From Nitrospirota bacterium (GTDB lineage Bacteria > Nitrospirota > Thermodesulfovibrionia > Thermodesulfovibrionales > UBA6898): DNA of 64,000 nucleotides. The position numbers were made by a program, and so were the translations under genes. The notes below the pieces were generated by a model, which was given only the letters and a program-made list of their open reading frames with translations, made no database searches and had not been told where the DNA came from. The first letter of the stretch is position 1; each line of letters begins with the position of its first letter. The stretch covers positions 58,253-122,252 of the forward strand of contig JAJXTV010000004.1 of NCBI GenBank assembly GCA_021783515.1, in the 5' to 3' direction. Below, one piece after another: positions 53,499 to 61,331 of this stretch.

Positions 53499-55070
53499 AT
53501 GAAAAGACGACTTGGAGTTCCTCACAAAATGAACTGTTGGACCATGAAATCCCTCTTTGCCCTCCTTCAAAGGAAGGCAATACGTTCCTTTGGAATAACG
53601 GCCAGATGCTCCGCCTCTGCCCCTCTTAAGATAAGAGGGGGGCAAGGGGAGCTTTTCACGGGTCTACGTGGTGCAGTCATTGCAATCGCCCTGTTAGCCC
53701 TCACCGGCTGTGCGAGCATGGCCCCGACGTATGCGCGCCCCGAGGCGCCTGTGCCGTCCGAATGGCCGGCCGGCCCGGCCTACAAAGAGGGCTCAGTCAA
53801 ACCGGGAGAGCGGGCAGTCGCCGACATCACATGGCAGGAGTTCTTTATCGATGCGCAGCTGCAAAAATTAATCGCACTCGCGCTCGAAAACAACCGTGAC
53901 CTGCGAATAGCCGCACTCAACATCGAAAGGTCCCAGGCGCTCTATCAGGTCCAGCGCGCCGACCTCCTCCCAACGGTCAACGCAGCGGGCAGCGCCGTAC
54001 GCGCGAGAACGCCGGGAGTGCTCTCGGGAACCGGGCAGGCCATTAACGCGCACCAGTATGGCGTCTCTCTCGGGTTCAGCGCTTATGAACTCGATCTTTT
54101 CGGCCGCGTGAGAAGCCTTAAGGACCGTGCTTTGGAAGAGTTTTTTTCGACTGAGGAGGCACGCCGCAGCATGCAGATCAGCCTGGTGGCGGAGGTCGCC
54201 AATGACTACCTGACCCTTGCCGCCGATAAGGAGCTCCTGAAGATCGCCCGGGACACCTTCACGAGCCAGCAGGAATCGTACAGCCTTATCAAGCGCCGTT
54301 TCGAGGCGGGCGCGTCTTCGGAGCTCGATCTCCGTCAGGCGGAGACCAGTGTCGATTCGGCCCGGGTGGATATCGCCCGCTTCACGAGCCAGGTGACCCG
54401 GGACGAAAACGCGCTGGCGCTTGTGATCGGCTCAGCGGTACCGGCGGACCTCCTGCCGGCCGGTCTCAGCGAGGTCACCGCAATGAAAGATCTTAACGCC
54501 GGCCTGCCGTCCGAGGTCCTGCGGCGCCGCCCCGATATCATGGAGGCCGAGCACCTCCTCAAAGCCGCCAATGCAAACATCGGCGCGGCCCGTGCTGCGT
54601 TCTTCCCGCGCATCAGCCTCACGACGAGCATCGGGCTGTCCAGCGATCAGCTTTCAGGGCTCTTTAAGGGAGGCGCCGACACATGGAGCTTTGCGCCGCA
54701 GATTACTCTGCCGATCTTCGATTCGGGCCGAAACCGGGCAAATCTGAAGGTGTCGGAGGTTGACCGCGAAATCTCCCTGGCCCAGTATGAGAAGGCAATC
54801 CAGAGCGCCTTCAGGGAGGTGGCCGACGCGCTTGCGCAATACGGCGCCATTGGCGATCAGCTCGCGGCCCAGCAGTCCCTGACGGATGCCACCGCCGTAA
54901 GCTACCGTTTATCGAGGGCGCGCTACGAAAAAGGCATATCCAGTTATCTGAATGTCCTGGATTCGCAGCGCTCTCTGTACGGTGCGCAGCAGGGGCTGAT
55001 TGGCGTGCGTCTCTCCCGTCTCACTACTCTGGTGACACTCTACAAGGTGCTGGGCGGAGGGGGAGTCTAG
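53499..55070 (+). CDS. RND outer-membrane factor, OprM/NodT family, with insertion in the leader
   Basis: An outer-membrane lipoprotein channel, 523 residues from ATG 53499. The lipobox LALTGC is at about residue 75, much deeper than normal: the leader has been lengthened by a 114-bp inverted-repeat-ended insert (53545-53658) that kept the frame. The mature part is typical of TolC-like factors, with two repeated alpha/beta units, [20 protein letters not shown] and [22 protein letters not shown]. Translation may instead begin at an internal ATG (53529 or 53544). Export efficiency is uncertain. Confidence 0.88.
   Translation: MKRRLGVPHKMNCWTMKSLFALLQRKAIRSFGITARCSASAPLKIRGGQGELFTGLRGAVIAIALLALTGCASMAPTYARPEAPVPSEWPAGPAYKEGSVKPGERAVADITWQEFFIDAQLQKLIALALENNRDLRIAALNIERSQALYQVQRADLLPTVNAAGSAVRARTPGVLSGTGQAINAHQYGVSLGFSAYELDLFGRVRSLKDRALEEFFSTEEARRSMQISLVAEVANDYLTLAADKELLKIARDTFTSQQESYSLIKRRFEAGASSELDLRQAETSVDSARVDIARFTSQVTRDENALALVIGSAVPADLLPAGLSEVTAMKDLNAGLPSEVLRRRPDIMEAEHLLKAANANIGAARAAFFPRISLTTSIGLSSDQLSGLFKGGADTWSFAPQITLPIFDSGRNRANLKVSEVDREISLAQYEKAIQSAFREVADALAQYGAIGDQLAAQQSLTDATAVSYRLSRARYEKGISSYLNVLDSQRSLYGAQQGLIGVRLSRLTTLVTLYKVLGGGGV
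53545..53658 (+). mobile_element. MITE-like 114-bp insertion within the OprM leader
   Basis: Starts TGAAATCCCTCTTTGCCC and ends GGGGCAAGGGGAGCTTTTCA, imperfect terminal inverted repeats (TGAAA...GCCC). It contains an inner perfect hairpin CCCCTCTT-AAGAT-AAGAGGGG. The length is a multiple of three and contains no stop in the gene frame. No transposase is encoded and no clear target duplication is visible. Confidence 0.6.
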
Positions 55071-55136
55071 AGGATTCTTTATGCGGCAAGCGGCGAAATG
55101 CCTCACGATTTTCAGACGGCGGAATGACGGGAGTCG

Positions 55137-55334
55137 ATGATGGACGGAAACAGAAGGGCTGATGTCAGGTCCGGCCTGCGCGTATCAATCGTGCTGAAAC
55201 AAGACCAGCGGACGGGGAAACTGACTGAAGGGATTGTCAAGGACATCCTGACGAAATCGCCCACCCATCCCCACGGGATAAAGGTACGGCTCCAGACCGG
55301 AGAGGTCGGCAGGGTGAAGAAGATATACGCATAA
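55137..55334 (+). CDS. YwbE-family small protein
   Basis: A 65-residue protein of the YwbE/DUF2196 family: RADVRSGLRVSIVLKQDQRT, then TEGIVKDILTKSPTHPHGIK and VGRVKKIYA. It is predicted to be a small barrel; the function in any organism is unknown to me. Two adjacent ATGs (55137, 55140) are possible starts. It lies after the efflux operon and before a strong hairpin that terminates the convergent isc transcript. Confidence 0.88.
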   Translation: MMDGNRRADVRSGLRVSIVLKQDQRTGKLTEGIVKDILTKSPTHPHGIKVRLQTGEVGRVKKIYA

Positions 55335-55340
55335 CCTAAC

Positions 55341-55369
55341 AAAAAACGGCAGGGGAGATTCCCCTGCCG
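55341..55369 (-). terminator. Rho-independent terminator of the isc cluster
   Basis: CGGCAGGGGA at 55347-55356 and TCCCCTGCCG at 55360-55369 make a perfect 10-bp stem with a 3-base loop. On the minus strand the stem is followed by six T. It lies downstream of iscU beyond repeat copy C, and may also slow transcripts coming from the plus strand. Confidence 0.8.
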
Positions 55370-55588
55370 CTCTCTGACATCAATATACAGACTAGCCTCA
55401 GAGGTGAGCAGCGCAGCCCGAAAAGCCTTTTGCAGCGCTTCCTCAGTGCATCGGAAGCCACGCCGCACTTCCCGACCGGAGCAATAACATTGGAGTCCTC
55501 TGTTTCCACGACCATGCCCGATCAAATCCTATCGCATCAGAAAGGATTTGAGGGACACTCGGCCCGCCGGAATGAAACGACAGGCCCT
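55370..55588 (+). repeat. Dispersed ~220-bp element, copy C (diverged)
   Basis: Same orientation as copy B. Shared blocks include CGAAAAGCC, GTGCATCGGAAGCCA, ATGCCCGATCAAATCCT, CGCATCAGAAAG and TTTGAGGGACAC. Both ends are eroded (CTCTCTGACATCAATATA; CCGGAATGAAACGACAGG). It again lies between convergent genes, and its end touches the iscU stop. Confidence 0.7.
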
Positions 55589-55943
55589 ACTGCTTCTGCT
55601 TGCTCCGGTAGTCCTCGATCGCCTTTTTGAGCGCGTCGGCGCCGAGGTTCGAACAATGCATCTTCTGGGGAGGGAGACCGCCGAGTTCGGCAGCGACAGC
55701 TTCTTTGGATATCGCCAGCGCCTCGTCAAGCGTCTTGCCCTTCACCATCTCGGTCACCATGCTGCTGACCGCGATCGCCGCTCCGCAGCCGAAGGTCTTG
55801 AACTTCGCGTCGACGATCTTTCCGTCCTTTACCTTGATATAGATCTTCATCGCGTCGCCGCAGGTCGGGTTGCCCTCGGTGCCGATGCCGTCGGCGTCTT
55901 CCATATCACCCACGTTTCGCGGGTTCGTAAAATGGTCCATCAC
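55587..55943 (-). CDS. iscU: Iron-sulfur cluster scaffold IscU/NifU-N
   Basis: A 118-residue scaffold on which 2Fe-2S and 4Fe-4S clusters are built. All three cluster cysteines and the aspartate are present: Cys28-Gly-Asp30 (TCGDAM), Cys53 (FGCGAA) and Cys97 (MHCSNLG). The LPPxK chaperone-recognition motif is present as LPPQK. The start overlaps the iscS-like stop (ATGA). No hscA/hscB, fdx or iscA genes follow. Confidence 0.96.
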   Translation of the reverse strand: MMDHFTNPRNVGDMEDADGIGTEGNPTCGDAMKIYIKVKDGKIVDAKFKTFGCGAAIAVSSMVTEMVKGKTLDEALAISKEAVAAELGGLPPQKMHCSNLGADALKKAIEDYRSKQKQ

Positions 55944-57151
55944 TCTTTCACTGTCCAGTGTTGGCCACCTTCCTCTCTGTCCCCCCAGCCCTGGGCATAG
56001 GGGGAAATCTCTCTCAGTCTCTTGATCACCGCCGGAAATTCGGTCAGCAGATGGCCGACCTCCTCCGGCGTATTCATCATCCCGAGCGAAAAAACGATCG
56101 AGCCCTGCGCCAGGCTCGAAGAGATCCCCATCGAAAGCAGCACAGGGGAAGCCTTCAGCGCCTTCGACGAGCAGGCAGACCCGCTCGCCGAAAAAATCCC
56201 CTTCGCCGCGAGAAGAAGCAGCATCGCCTCTCCCTCTATATACTCGACGCAGAAGCTCGCATGCGCCGGCAGCCTGTTTTCCCTGTCGCCGGTGAGATAG
56301 ACCCTCTCGGCCCCCGCCATCGTCCCGATGATCCTGTCCCGAAGAGGCCTAAGGTATTCGATCCTCTTTCCCAGCTCGGCCTTCGCCAACTCCGCCGCCT
56401 TCCCCATCCCGACGATCGCAGGGACGTTTTCGGTTCCGGCCCTTCTTCCGGATTCCTGTATCCCGCCATAGATAAGCGGGACGATCCTCGTACCCTGCTT
56501 CACATAAAGCGCCCCCGCGCCCTTGGGGCCGTAGAACTGATGGGCGGCCATGCTCAGGAGGTCGACGCCGAGGTCCTTCACATCGACCGGGATGTTCCCG
56601 GTCGTCGCGACCGCGTCGGTATGCACGATGATGTTGTGCTCCTTCGCGACCTTCACTATCTCTTTGATCGGCTCGATCGTGCCGACCTCGCTGCTGGCGT
56701 GGGTGACCGAGATGAGCACCGTCTCCTTCGTGATCGCCTTCTTCACCGTATGGGGGTCCACGAAACCCTTTTTGTCGACCGGCAGATAGGTGACCGCAAA
56801 GCCGGACTTTTCGAGAAAGCGGGCCGAATTCAGGATCGAATGGTGCTCCATCCTGGAGACGAGGACGTGTTTGCCCTCGTTCTGTTTGGCCAGGGCGATC
56901 CCGCGTAGCGCGAAATTGTTCGCCTCGGCCCCGTTCGCCGTAAAGATGATCTCGGCCGCCTTGGCGTTAACGAGTTCCGCCACCTGCTCCCTTGCGCCTT
57001 CTATGGCGGCCTTCGCGCGCGTCCCGTATTCGTAGACGCTAAGCGGATTGCCGAACTCTTCCTTCAGATAGGGCATCATCGCTTCGAGCGCCTCGGGGTG
57101 AAGCGGGTTCGTAGCGACATGGTCAAGATAGATCTTTTTCATGATGCTCAC
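55940..57151 (-). CDS. IscS/NifS-like protein lacking the PLP lysine
   Basis: A 403-residue class-V aminotransferase-fold protein in the iscS position. The normal SxHK motif reads AAHQFYGPKG: the PLP Schiff-base lysine is Gln205. Other PLP-site residues differ too: VATTG in place of the Gln-containing loop (usually DATQSxGK), ASSEVG in place of NNE-x-G, and SIVFSLG with Val353 where Arg is expected. Asp179 and His103 remain, as does the active-site cysteine loop SGSACSSKAL with Cys327. A PLP-less IscS in Archaeoglobus is a known precedent. It may be a scaffold or persulfide/cluster carrier, not a desulfurase. Confidence 0.88.
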   Translation of the reverse strand: MSIMKKIYLDHVATNPLHPEALEAMMPYLKEEFGNPLSVYEYGTRAKAAIEGAREQVAELVNAKAAEIIFTANGAEANNFALRGIALAKQNEGKHVLVSRMEHHSILNSARFLEKSGFAVTYLPVDKKGFVDPHTVKKAITKETVLISVTHASSEVGTIEPIKEIVKVAKEHNIIVHTDAVATTGNIPVDVKDLGVDLLSMAAHQFYGPKGAGALYVKQGTRIVPLIYGGIQESGRRAGTENVPAIVGMGKAAELAKAELGKRIEYLRPLRDRIIGTMAGAERVYLTGDRENRLPAHASFCVEYIEGEAMLLLLAAKGIFSASGSACSSKALKASPVLLSMGISSSLAQGSIVFSLGMMNTPEEVGHLLTEFPAVIKRLREISPYAQGWGDREEGGQHWTVKE

Positions 57152-57399
57152 CTCGCAAGCTTCTTGATATAGAATTTAAAAAAATCTCCTGAGTCCTCCA
57201 TGCCGAGGAACTCGTTTCTGGTCTTTTCGCACCAGGCAGGGATGTCTTCGAGCGCACCGTCGTAATCCGTCATGATCTCCAGTATCTGCCCGGTCTCGAG
57301 CTCCTTCATCTGTTCCTCCAGTTTCAGCAGGTGCATCGGGCACATCATGTAAACGATGTCCGTAGTGACGTCGGGCTTGACGTTCTCGGCGAATTTCAT
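57148..57399 (-). CDS. TusA/SirA-like sulfurtransferase protein
   Basis: An 83-residue protein of the TusA fold. The conserved cysteine is Cys20 in MMCPMHLLKLEEQM; the usual CPxP is CPMH here. The middle reads LETGQILEIMTDYDGALEDIPAWCE and resembles TusA strands two and three plus the second helix, with a second Cys57. It probably passes persulfide sulfur within the cluster. The start overlaps the iscR stop and its stop overlaps the iscS-like start (both ATGA), so all four genes are translationally coupled. Confidence 0.85.
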   Translation of the reverse strand: MKFAENVKPDVTTDIVYMMCPMHLLKLEEQMKELETGQILEIMTDYDGALEDIPAWCEKTRNEFLGMEDSGDFFKFYIKKLAR

Positions 57400-57875
57400 C
57401 GCCCGATCCCCGCTGACACGTCTTTGCCGGCCTTCTTCTTCGTCTCCCTGCGCGGCACCTCGATAAACTGGCTGCCGTTGAGCAGGTCCTGAAGCGTCAT
57501 CTTGTCGAGAAAGGCCTCGATATTTTCTCCGAGGGACTTCCAGAGAAGGTGCGTCACGCATCCCTCGACCCTCATGCAGCCCTCTTTCGGATCGAGACAG
57601 GAGGTGATCGCCACCGGACCTTCGAGCTCCCGCAATATCGCCCCGATGCTGATACTGTCGGGGTCCCTGCCGAGGACATATCCGCCGCCAGGCCCCTTGA
57701 CACTGGAAATGATCCCGGCCTTCCTCAGGGTGTTCAGTATCTGTTCGAGATACGCCACGGAGACGTCCTGGCGCTCGGATATCTCCTTGATCGTGATCGG
57801 CCCGCGGCCGTATCCCCGGGCGATCTCGTACATCGCCCTCACGCCGTACTGTCCCTTTGTCGATAACCGAAGCAT
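57396..57875 (-). CDS. iscR: Rrf2-family Fe-S regulator, IscR-like
   Basis: A 159-residue winged-helix regulator. The Rrf2 start MLRLSTKGQYGVRAMYEIAR and recognition region ERQDVSVAYLEQILNTLRKAG are clear, as is the wing VKGPGGGYVL. Three cluster cysteines, Cys93, Cys100 and Cys106, match the spacing of E. coli IscR (92, 98, 104) closely. No ribosome site precedes the ATG; the predicted start of transcription falls at or next to it, so a leaderless message is possible. It probably represses its own operon through the site just upstream. Confidence 0.93.
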   Translation of the reverse strand: MLRLSTKGQYGVRAMYEIARGYGRGPITIKEISERQDVSVAYLEQILNTLRKAGIISSVKGPGGGYVLGRDPDSISIGAILRELEGPVAITSCLDPKEGCMRVEGCVTHLLWKSLGENIEAFLDKMTLQDLLNGSQFIEVPRRETKKKAGKDVSAGIGR

Positions 57876-57888
57876 ATACTAAATTAAA

Positions 57889-57913
57889 ATAGTCTACCAA
57901 TTCTGTCAAGTAT
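57889..57913 (-). promoter_or_regulatory. IscR type-1-like operator over the isc promoter
   Basis: On the minus strand ATACTTGACAGAATTGGTAG continuing ACTAT, 25 bases, agrees with the E. coli type-1 pattern ATASYYGAC-N7-GTCRRSTAT at all but three specified positions. It contains TTGACA (57909-57904) as the -35; TAATTT at 57886-57881 is the best -10, 17 bases away. Confidence 0.65.
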
Positions 57914-57986
57914 TAATTCCGATTTTTTTCGTTGACGCGAACTTCCCTTTCTGATACCGTTACATACGCATAGTCTTAATAGCGGC

Positions 57987-58016
57987 CGCCATAAGACAAA
58001 GAAAAATATTATGGCG
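57987..58016 (+). promoter_or_regulatory. Leader hairpin before the IPTL-CTERM gene
   Basis: CGCCATAA at 57987-57994 pairs perfectly with TTATGGCG at 58009-58016, 29 bases before the start codon and just ahead of the ribosome site GAAGGAGGAAG. It could limit access to the leader or bind a regulator. Confidence 0.4.
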
Positions 58017-58045
58017 ACTATATCACTGAAGGAGGAAGAGAAAAG

Positions 58046-58765
58046 ATGCAAAGACTCGGGAAGGCTATACTTGCTGCGCTGATTATCGTACTTACACTCT
58101 CGGGAATGGCCATGGCAGGCGAACTTGTTGTCAACGGCGGCTTCGAAACAGGGGATGCAACAGGATGGACAGTGGTTGATGTTGGCAGCGGCAGTTTTGC
58201 GATCATGTCCGGCACGACGACCCCTCTCAACGGCTTTACCGTCTTGCCGCCCCCGGCCGGCACATACGCGGCGATGACTGACCAGACGGGGGGAGGGACA
58301 CATATCCTGTATCAGGACATTGCCGTTCCTGCCGGAGGATCGACGCAGTTTTCGGCCACAATATACCTCAACAACCAGGCGGCAGACTGGGTCATCGGAA
58401 CGGGACTGGATTACACCTCCACGCCCAATCAGCAGTTCCGCGTGGACATCATGGACCCCGCGGCTGCAGTCGACGATGTGGGAGCAGGCGTTTTGATGAA
58501 TGTTTATCAGACGCAGCCGGGAGATCCGCTGACGCTCGGATATACTACGATAAGCGCCGACCTTTCCGCCTATGCAGGCCGCACCGTCAGGATCAGGTTT
58601 GCAGAGGTCGACAATCAGCTCTATTTGAATGCGGGGGTTGACCAGGTTTCTGCAGTGTCCGCGGAAGCCGCCGTCCCGACCATGACCGAGTGGGGGATGA
58701 TTGTTTTTATGCTCCTCGCCGGGGCGGGTTCGGTCTGCTTCCTGAGGAGACGGCAGAAGGCCTGA
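58046..58765 (+). CDS. Exported protein with IPTL-CTERM sorting signal
   Basis: A 239-residue secreted protein. The signal peptide ends MAMAGELVVNGGFETGDATG, the start of a carbohydrate-binding-like jelly-roll domain (about 25-205). The C-terminus has the tripartite IPTL-CTERM/exosortase-type signal: VPTMTEWGMIVFML, a hydrophobic helix, then a basic RRRQKA end. Such proteins are cleaved and anchored or released together with exopolysaccharide. No exosortase is in the window. A strong GGAGG site precedes the ATG and a good terminator follows the gene. Confidence 0.88.
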   Translation: MQRLGKAILAALIIVLTLSGMAMAGELVVNGGFETGDATGWTVVDVGSGSFAIMSGTTTPLNGFTVLPPPAGTYAAMTDQTGGGTHILYQDIAVPAGGSTQFSATIYLNNQAADWVIGTGLDYTSTPNQQFRVDIMDPAAAVDDVGAGVLMNVYQTQPGDPLTLGYTTISADLSAYAGRTVRIRFAEVDNQLYLNAGVDQVSAVSAEAAVPTMTEWGMIVFMLLAGAGSVCFLRRRQKA

Positions 58766-58798
58766 TCCCGGAAGTTATATCCCCGGAGGATTTCGGAA

Positions 58799-58827
58799 GG
58801 GCGGGACTTGCTCCCGCCCTTTTTATT
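58799..58827 (+). terminator. Rho-independent terminator of the IPTL-CTERM gene
   Basis: GGGCGGGA-CTTGC-TCCCGCCC followed by TTTTTATT; the AA/TT flanks extend the stem. It is one of the clearest terminators in the window, and lies between convergent genes. Confidence 0.92.
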
Positions 58828-58850
58828 GCCTGCGTCGACAGGCGTACTAT

Positions 58851-59654
58851 TCAGCCGACGACCACCTTCACTTCATCCCCGACCGATATGCCGTATTCAG
58901 CGGCAGCCCTGCCGCCCTTTACAAAGAACTCTATGCACCCGGAGCTGTTAACAAGAGAGCACAAAATACCGTCTGCGGCCTCATGATAATGATTTCTGAT
59001 CCTGACCTCGGTATCCTTCAGATAGACTTTAAAAGGCTTTACCCCTGCTTTTTCACCCAACGATTCGATGTCGGTCTTTCCGATATTCGATATCGCGTTG
59101 CCGAACCGGTCGATATGGATGATGCTCCCGGCCACCCTTCCGTCCGAGGTCTGCGGAAAAGGAATATCGAGGGTGCGGTAATCGGTGATCGGGTCCCCGA
59201 ACTTCTCGATCTGGACCCCTCTCGAAAACCAGGCGGCAACAGGGGCGAAGAGGTCCCGTCCCTGAAAGGTCGGGCTCATCTTCTGCAGGAAATAATGCTC
59301 CGCCGTGATATGCACCACATCGAGCGTCTCGTGCTTCACCCGGTAGATATAGGAGAAGACGCCGTTGTCGGGACCGATAAAGTAGTGGTTTTCTGAAAAG
59401 ACGAGGAGCGGCCTCCGGGCAGAGCCGACGCCGGGGTCCACGACGACCACGTGGATCGTGTCCGCAGGGAAATACCGGTAGTTCATGCCTATGGTAAAGG
59501 CAGCTTCCTGTATGTCATGGGGCCTGATGCCGTGGGTGATGTCGACGATCTCCACTTCCGGATTGATCTTAAGAATGACGCCCTTCATCACGCCGACAAA
59601 GGGATCGTCATACCCGAAGTCGGTCGTGAGGGTGATAAGAGGCCTACCCGGCAT
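58851..59654 (-). CDS. SAM hydroxide adenosyltransferase (DUF62 family)
   Basis: A 267-residue enzyme of the fluorinase/chlorinase-like family that splits S-adenosylmethionine with water to adenosine and methionine. The signature TLTTDFGYDDPFVGVMKG is at the N-terminus, with HVVVVDPGVGSARRPL and GPDNGVFSY further on, and HIDRFGNAISNI in the C-terminal domain. Halogenating members are rare and usually lie in secondary-metabolite loci; this one is in a pyrimidine/greA operon, so hydrolysis is more likely. It starts 11 bases inside pyrD. Confidence 0.9.
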   Translation of the reverse strand: MPGRPLITLTTDFGYDDPFVGVMKGVILKINPEVEIVDITHGIRPHDIQEAAFTIGMNYRYFPADTIHVVVVDPGVGSARRPLLVFSENHYFIGPDNGVFSYIYRVKHETLDVVHITAEHYFLQKMSPTFQGRDLFAPVAAWFSRGVQIEKFGDPITDYRTLDIPFPQTSDGRVAGSIIHIDRFGNAISNIGKTDIESLGEKAGVKPFKVYLKDTEVRIRNHYHEAADGILCSLVNSSGCIEFFVKGGRAAAEYGISVGDEVKVVVG

Positions 59655-60555
59655 GGGCAGTTCCCGTTAAAGAACCGATCTCCCCTGTGCCTTCCTTCTC
59701 CATGTAATCAATTATACCATCAAGTATCGCCGTCGTAGCCCCGGGGTCGACGAAATTTGCCGTCCCGACCGCAACGGCGGAAGCTCCCGCGAGGAGAAAC
59801 TCTACCGCGTCGTCGCCGCTCATGATGCCGCCCATCCCGATAATCGGGACCTTCACGGCCCGGAATACCTCGTAGACCATCCGTATCGCCACGGGTTTCA
59901 CCGCGGGCCCCGACAGGCCGCCGGTCCGGTTCGCCAGTCTCGGTTTCTTCGTCCGGATATCTATCGCCATCCCGGTGAGCGTATTGATCAGCGACACCGC
60001 GTCTGCGCCCGCATCTTCGGCCGCCCTGGCCATGAGCGATATGTCCGTGACGTTCGGCGAGAGCTTCACGATGAGAGGAAGCGAGGTCCTTTTCCTCACC
60101 TCGCCGACGACCCGCGCGGTCACCTTCGGGTCGGTGCCGAAGATGCACCAACCCTCCTGCTTGTTGGGGCAGGAGATGTTCATTTCGAGGCCGTGGATCC
60201 CGTCGACTCCGCTCAGCCTTTCCGCCGCCGCCGCGTATTCGTCTACGGAATCGCCGAAGAAATTCACGATCACCGCGGTATCGTATCGTCTGAGAAAGGG
60301 CATCTTCTCCGAGATGAATCTTTCAATCCCGATGTTCTGGAGTCCGATCGCGTTGAGCATACCCGAGGCGGTCTCGACCACCCGCGGAGGCGGGTTGCCT
60401 TGTTTGGGCTCTAAGGAAAGCCCCTTGACCACCACCGCGCCGAGCCTGTTGAGGTCAACGAATTCCGAATATTCCTCGCCGTAGCCGAAGGTGCCGGAGG
60501 CGGTCATCACCGGGTTCTTCAGCTTCAATTTACCGATATGGACTTCGAGTTTCAT
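59644..60555 (-). CDS. pyrD: Dihydroorotate dehydrogenase, class 1B catalytic subunit
   Basis: A 303-residue FMN enzyme oxidising dihydroorotate in pyrimidine synthesis. It begins MKLEVHIGKLKLKNPVMTAS and contains MNISCPNKQEG, KLSPNVTDI, NRTGGLSGPAVKPVA and GMGGIMSGDDA, all typical of the class that pairs with PyrK. ATG 60555 overlaps the pyrK stop (ATGA); an in-frame start 16 codons upstream lies within pyrK and is unlikely. Confidence 0.95.
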   Translation of the reverse strand: MKLEVHIGKLKLKNPVMTASGTFGYGEEYSEFVDLNRLGAVVVKGLSLEPKQGNPPPRVVETASGMLNAIGLQNIGIERFISEKMPFLRRYDTAVIVNFFGDSVDEYAAAAERLSGVDGIHGLEMNISCPNKQEGWCIFGTDPKVTARVVGEVRKRTSLPLIVKLSPNVTDISLMARAAEDAGADAVSLINTLTGMAIDIRTKKPRLANRTGGLSGPAVKPVAIRMVYEVFRAVKVPIIGMGGIMSGDDAVEFLLAGASAVAVGTANFVDPGATTAILDGIIDYMEKEGTGEIGSLTGTAHAG

Positions 60556-61331
60556 GGCTGCCACACGATCTCCTGAGAGTCGAATACCGGCCCTTCCTTG
60601 CATACCCTCTTATATCCCGACGTCGTTTTCACCGCGCATCCCAGGCAGGCGCCGACTCCGCAGGCCATATGCTCTTCGAGAGAAGCATAGGCCTTGATCG
60701 AATAGGCCTCTGCCGCCTTCGCGATCGCCGCCAGCATGACGTGCGGTCCGCAGGCATAGATCACCGGCCGCTGAATGCCGTCGCGGTTCTTCACAAAATC
60801 ATGCAGGACATCCACGACAGTTCCCCTGACCCCGCAGGAGCCGTCATCGGTGCAGACCACGAGCTCTTTGTAGATCTTTCCGAGTTCGTCCGTCATGAAG
60901 AGCTCTTCTTCCAGCCGGGCGCCGTAAAAAACAAAGGCCTTCTTCGACAGTTTTTCGACAAGAGAAAAAACGGAGGCAATACCGATGCCTCCCGCGATCA
61001 CCAGAGGGCTCTGATCATCGGACGGCATAGGGTAGCCGTTTCCGAGGGGACCGAGCAGGTCGAGCGCCGCGCCTTCCTTCATGTCTCTCAGTATCGAGGT
61101 GCCCTTCCCTTTTATCCTGTAGAGTATCTGGATGCCTTCGGGCGTCCTTCTGAACAGGCTGAAGGCCCGCTTCAGGAGCGGATCGCTCCCCTTGCTCACC
61201 TGGAGCATGTAGAACTGCCCCGGCTGAGGCTCCCGCATCGGGTCGAGGTTCGCGAGGGTAAGGAGGTTGTGGTTCCCGTTGAGCGGCCGGTTCTCCCGTA
61301 TCTCCGCCCGAAAATATCTGGAACTACTCAA
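60552..61331 (-). CDS. pyrK: Dihydroorotate dehydrogenase electron-transfer subunit
   Basis: A 259-residue ferredoxin-reductase-fold subunit carrying FAD and a 2Fe-2S cluster and passing electrons from PyrD to NAD. The FAD region is LKRAFSLFRR, the nucleotide loop GGIGIASVFSLVEK, and the cluster ligands are Cys224, Cys229, Cys232 and Cys244 (CGVGACLGC). It appears to start with TTG at 61331, overlapping the greA stop by 8 bases, an arrangement favouring coupled translation. Confidence 0.94.
   Translation of the reverse strand: MSSSRYFRAEIRENRPLNGNHNLLTLANLDPMREPQPGQFYMLQVSKGSDPLLKRAFSLFRRTPEGIQILYRIKGKGTSILRDMKEGAALDLLGPLGNGYPMPSDDQSPLVIAGGIGIASVFSLVEKLSKKAFVFYGARLEEELFMTDELGKIYKELVVCTDDGSCGVRGTVVDVLHDFVKNRDGIQRPVIYACGPHVMLAAIAKAAEAYSIKAYASLEEHMACGVGACLGCAVKTTSGYKRVCKEGPVFDSQEIVWQP

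Noticed and set aside
55940..57151. Loss of the PLP lysine as a sequencing error
   Set aside because: A single base error could give Gln from Lys, but several independent PLP-site positions are also changed and the frame is intact, so real divergence is more likely.
57400..57909. A 170-residue N-terminal extension of the TusA-like protein
   Set aside because: Shifted frame of iscR; the ATG at 57399 overlaps the iscR stop and gives the normal TusA length.
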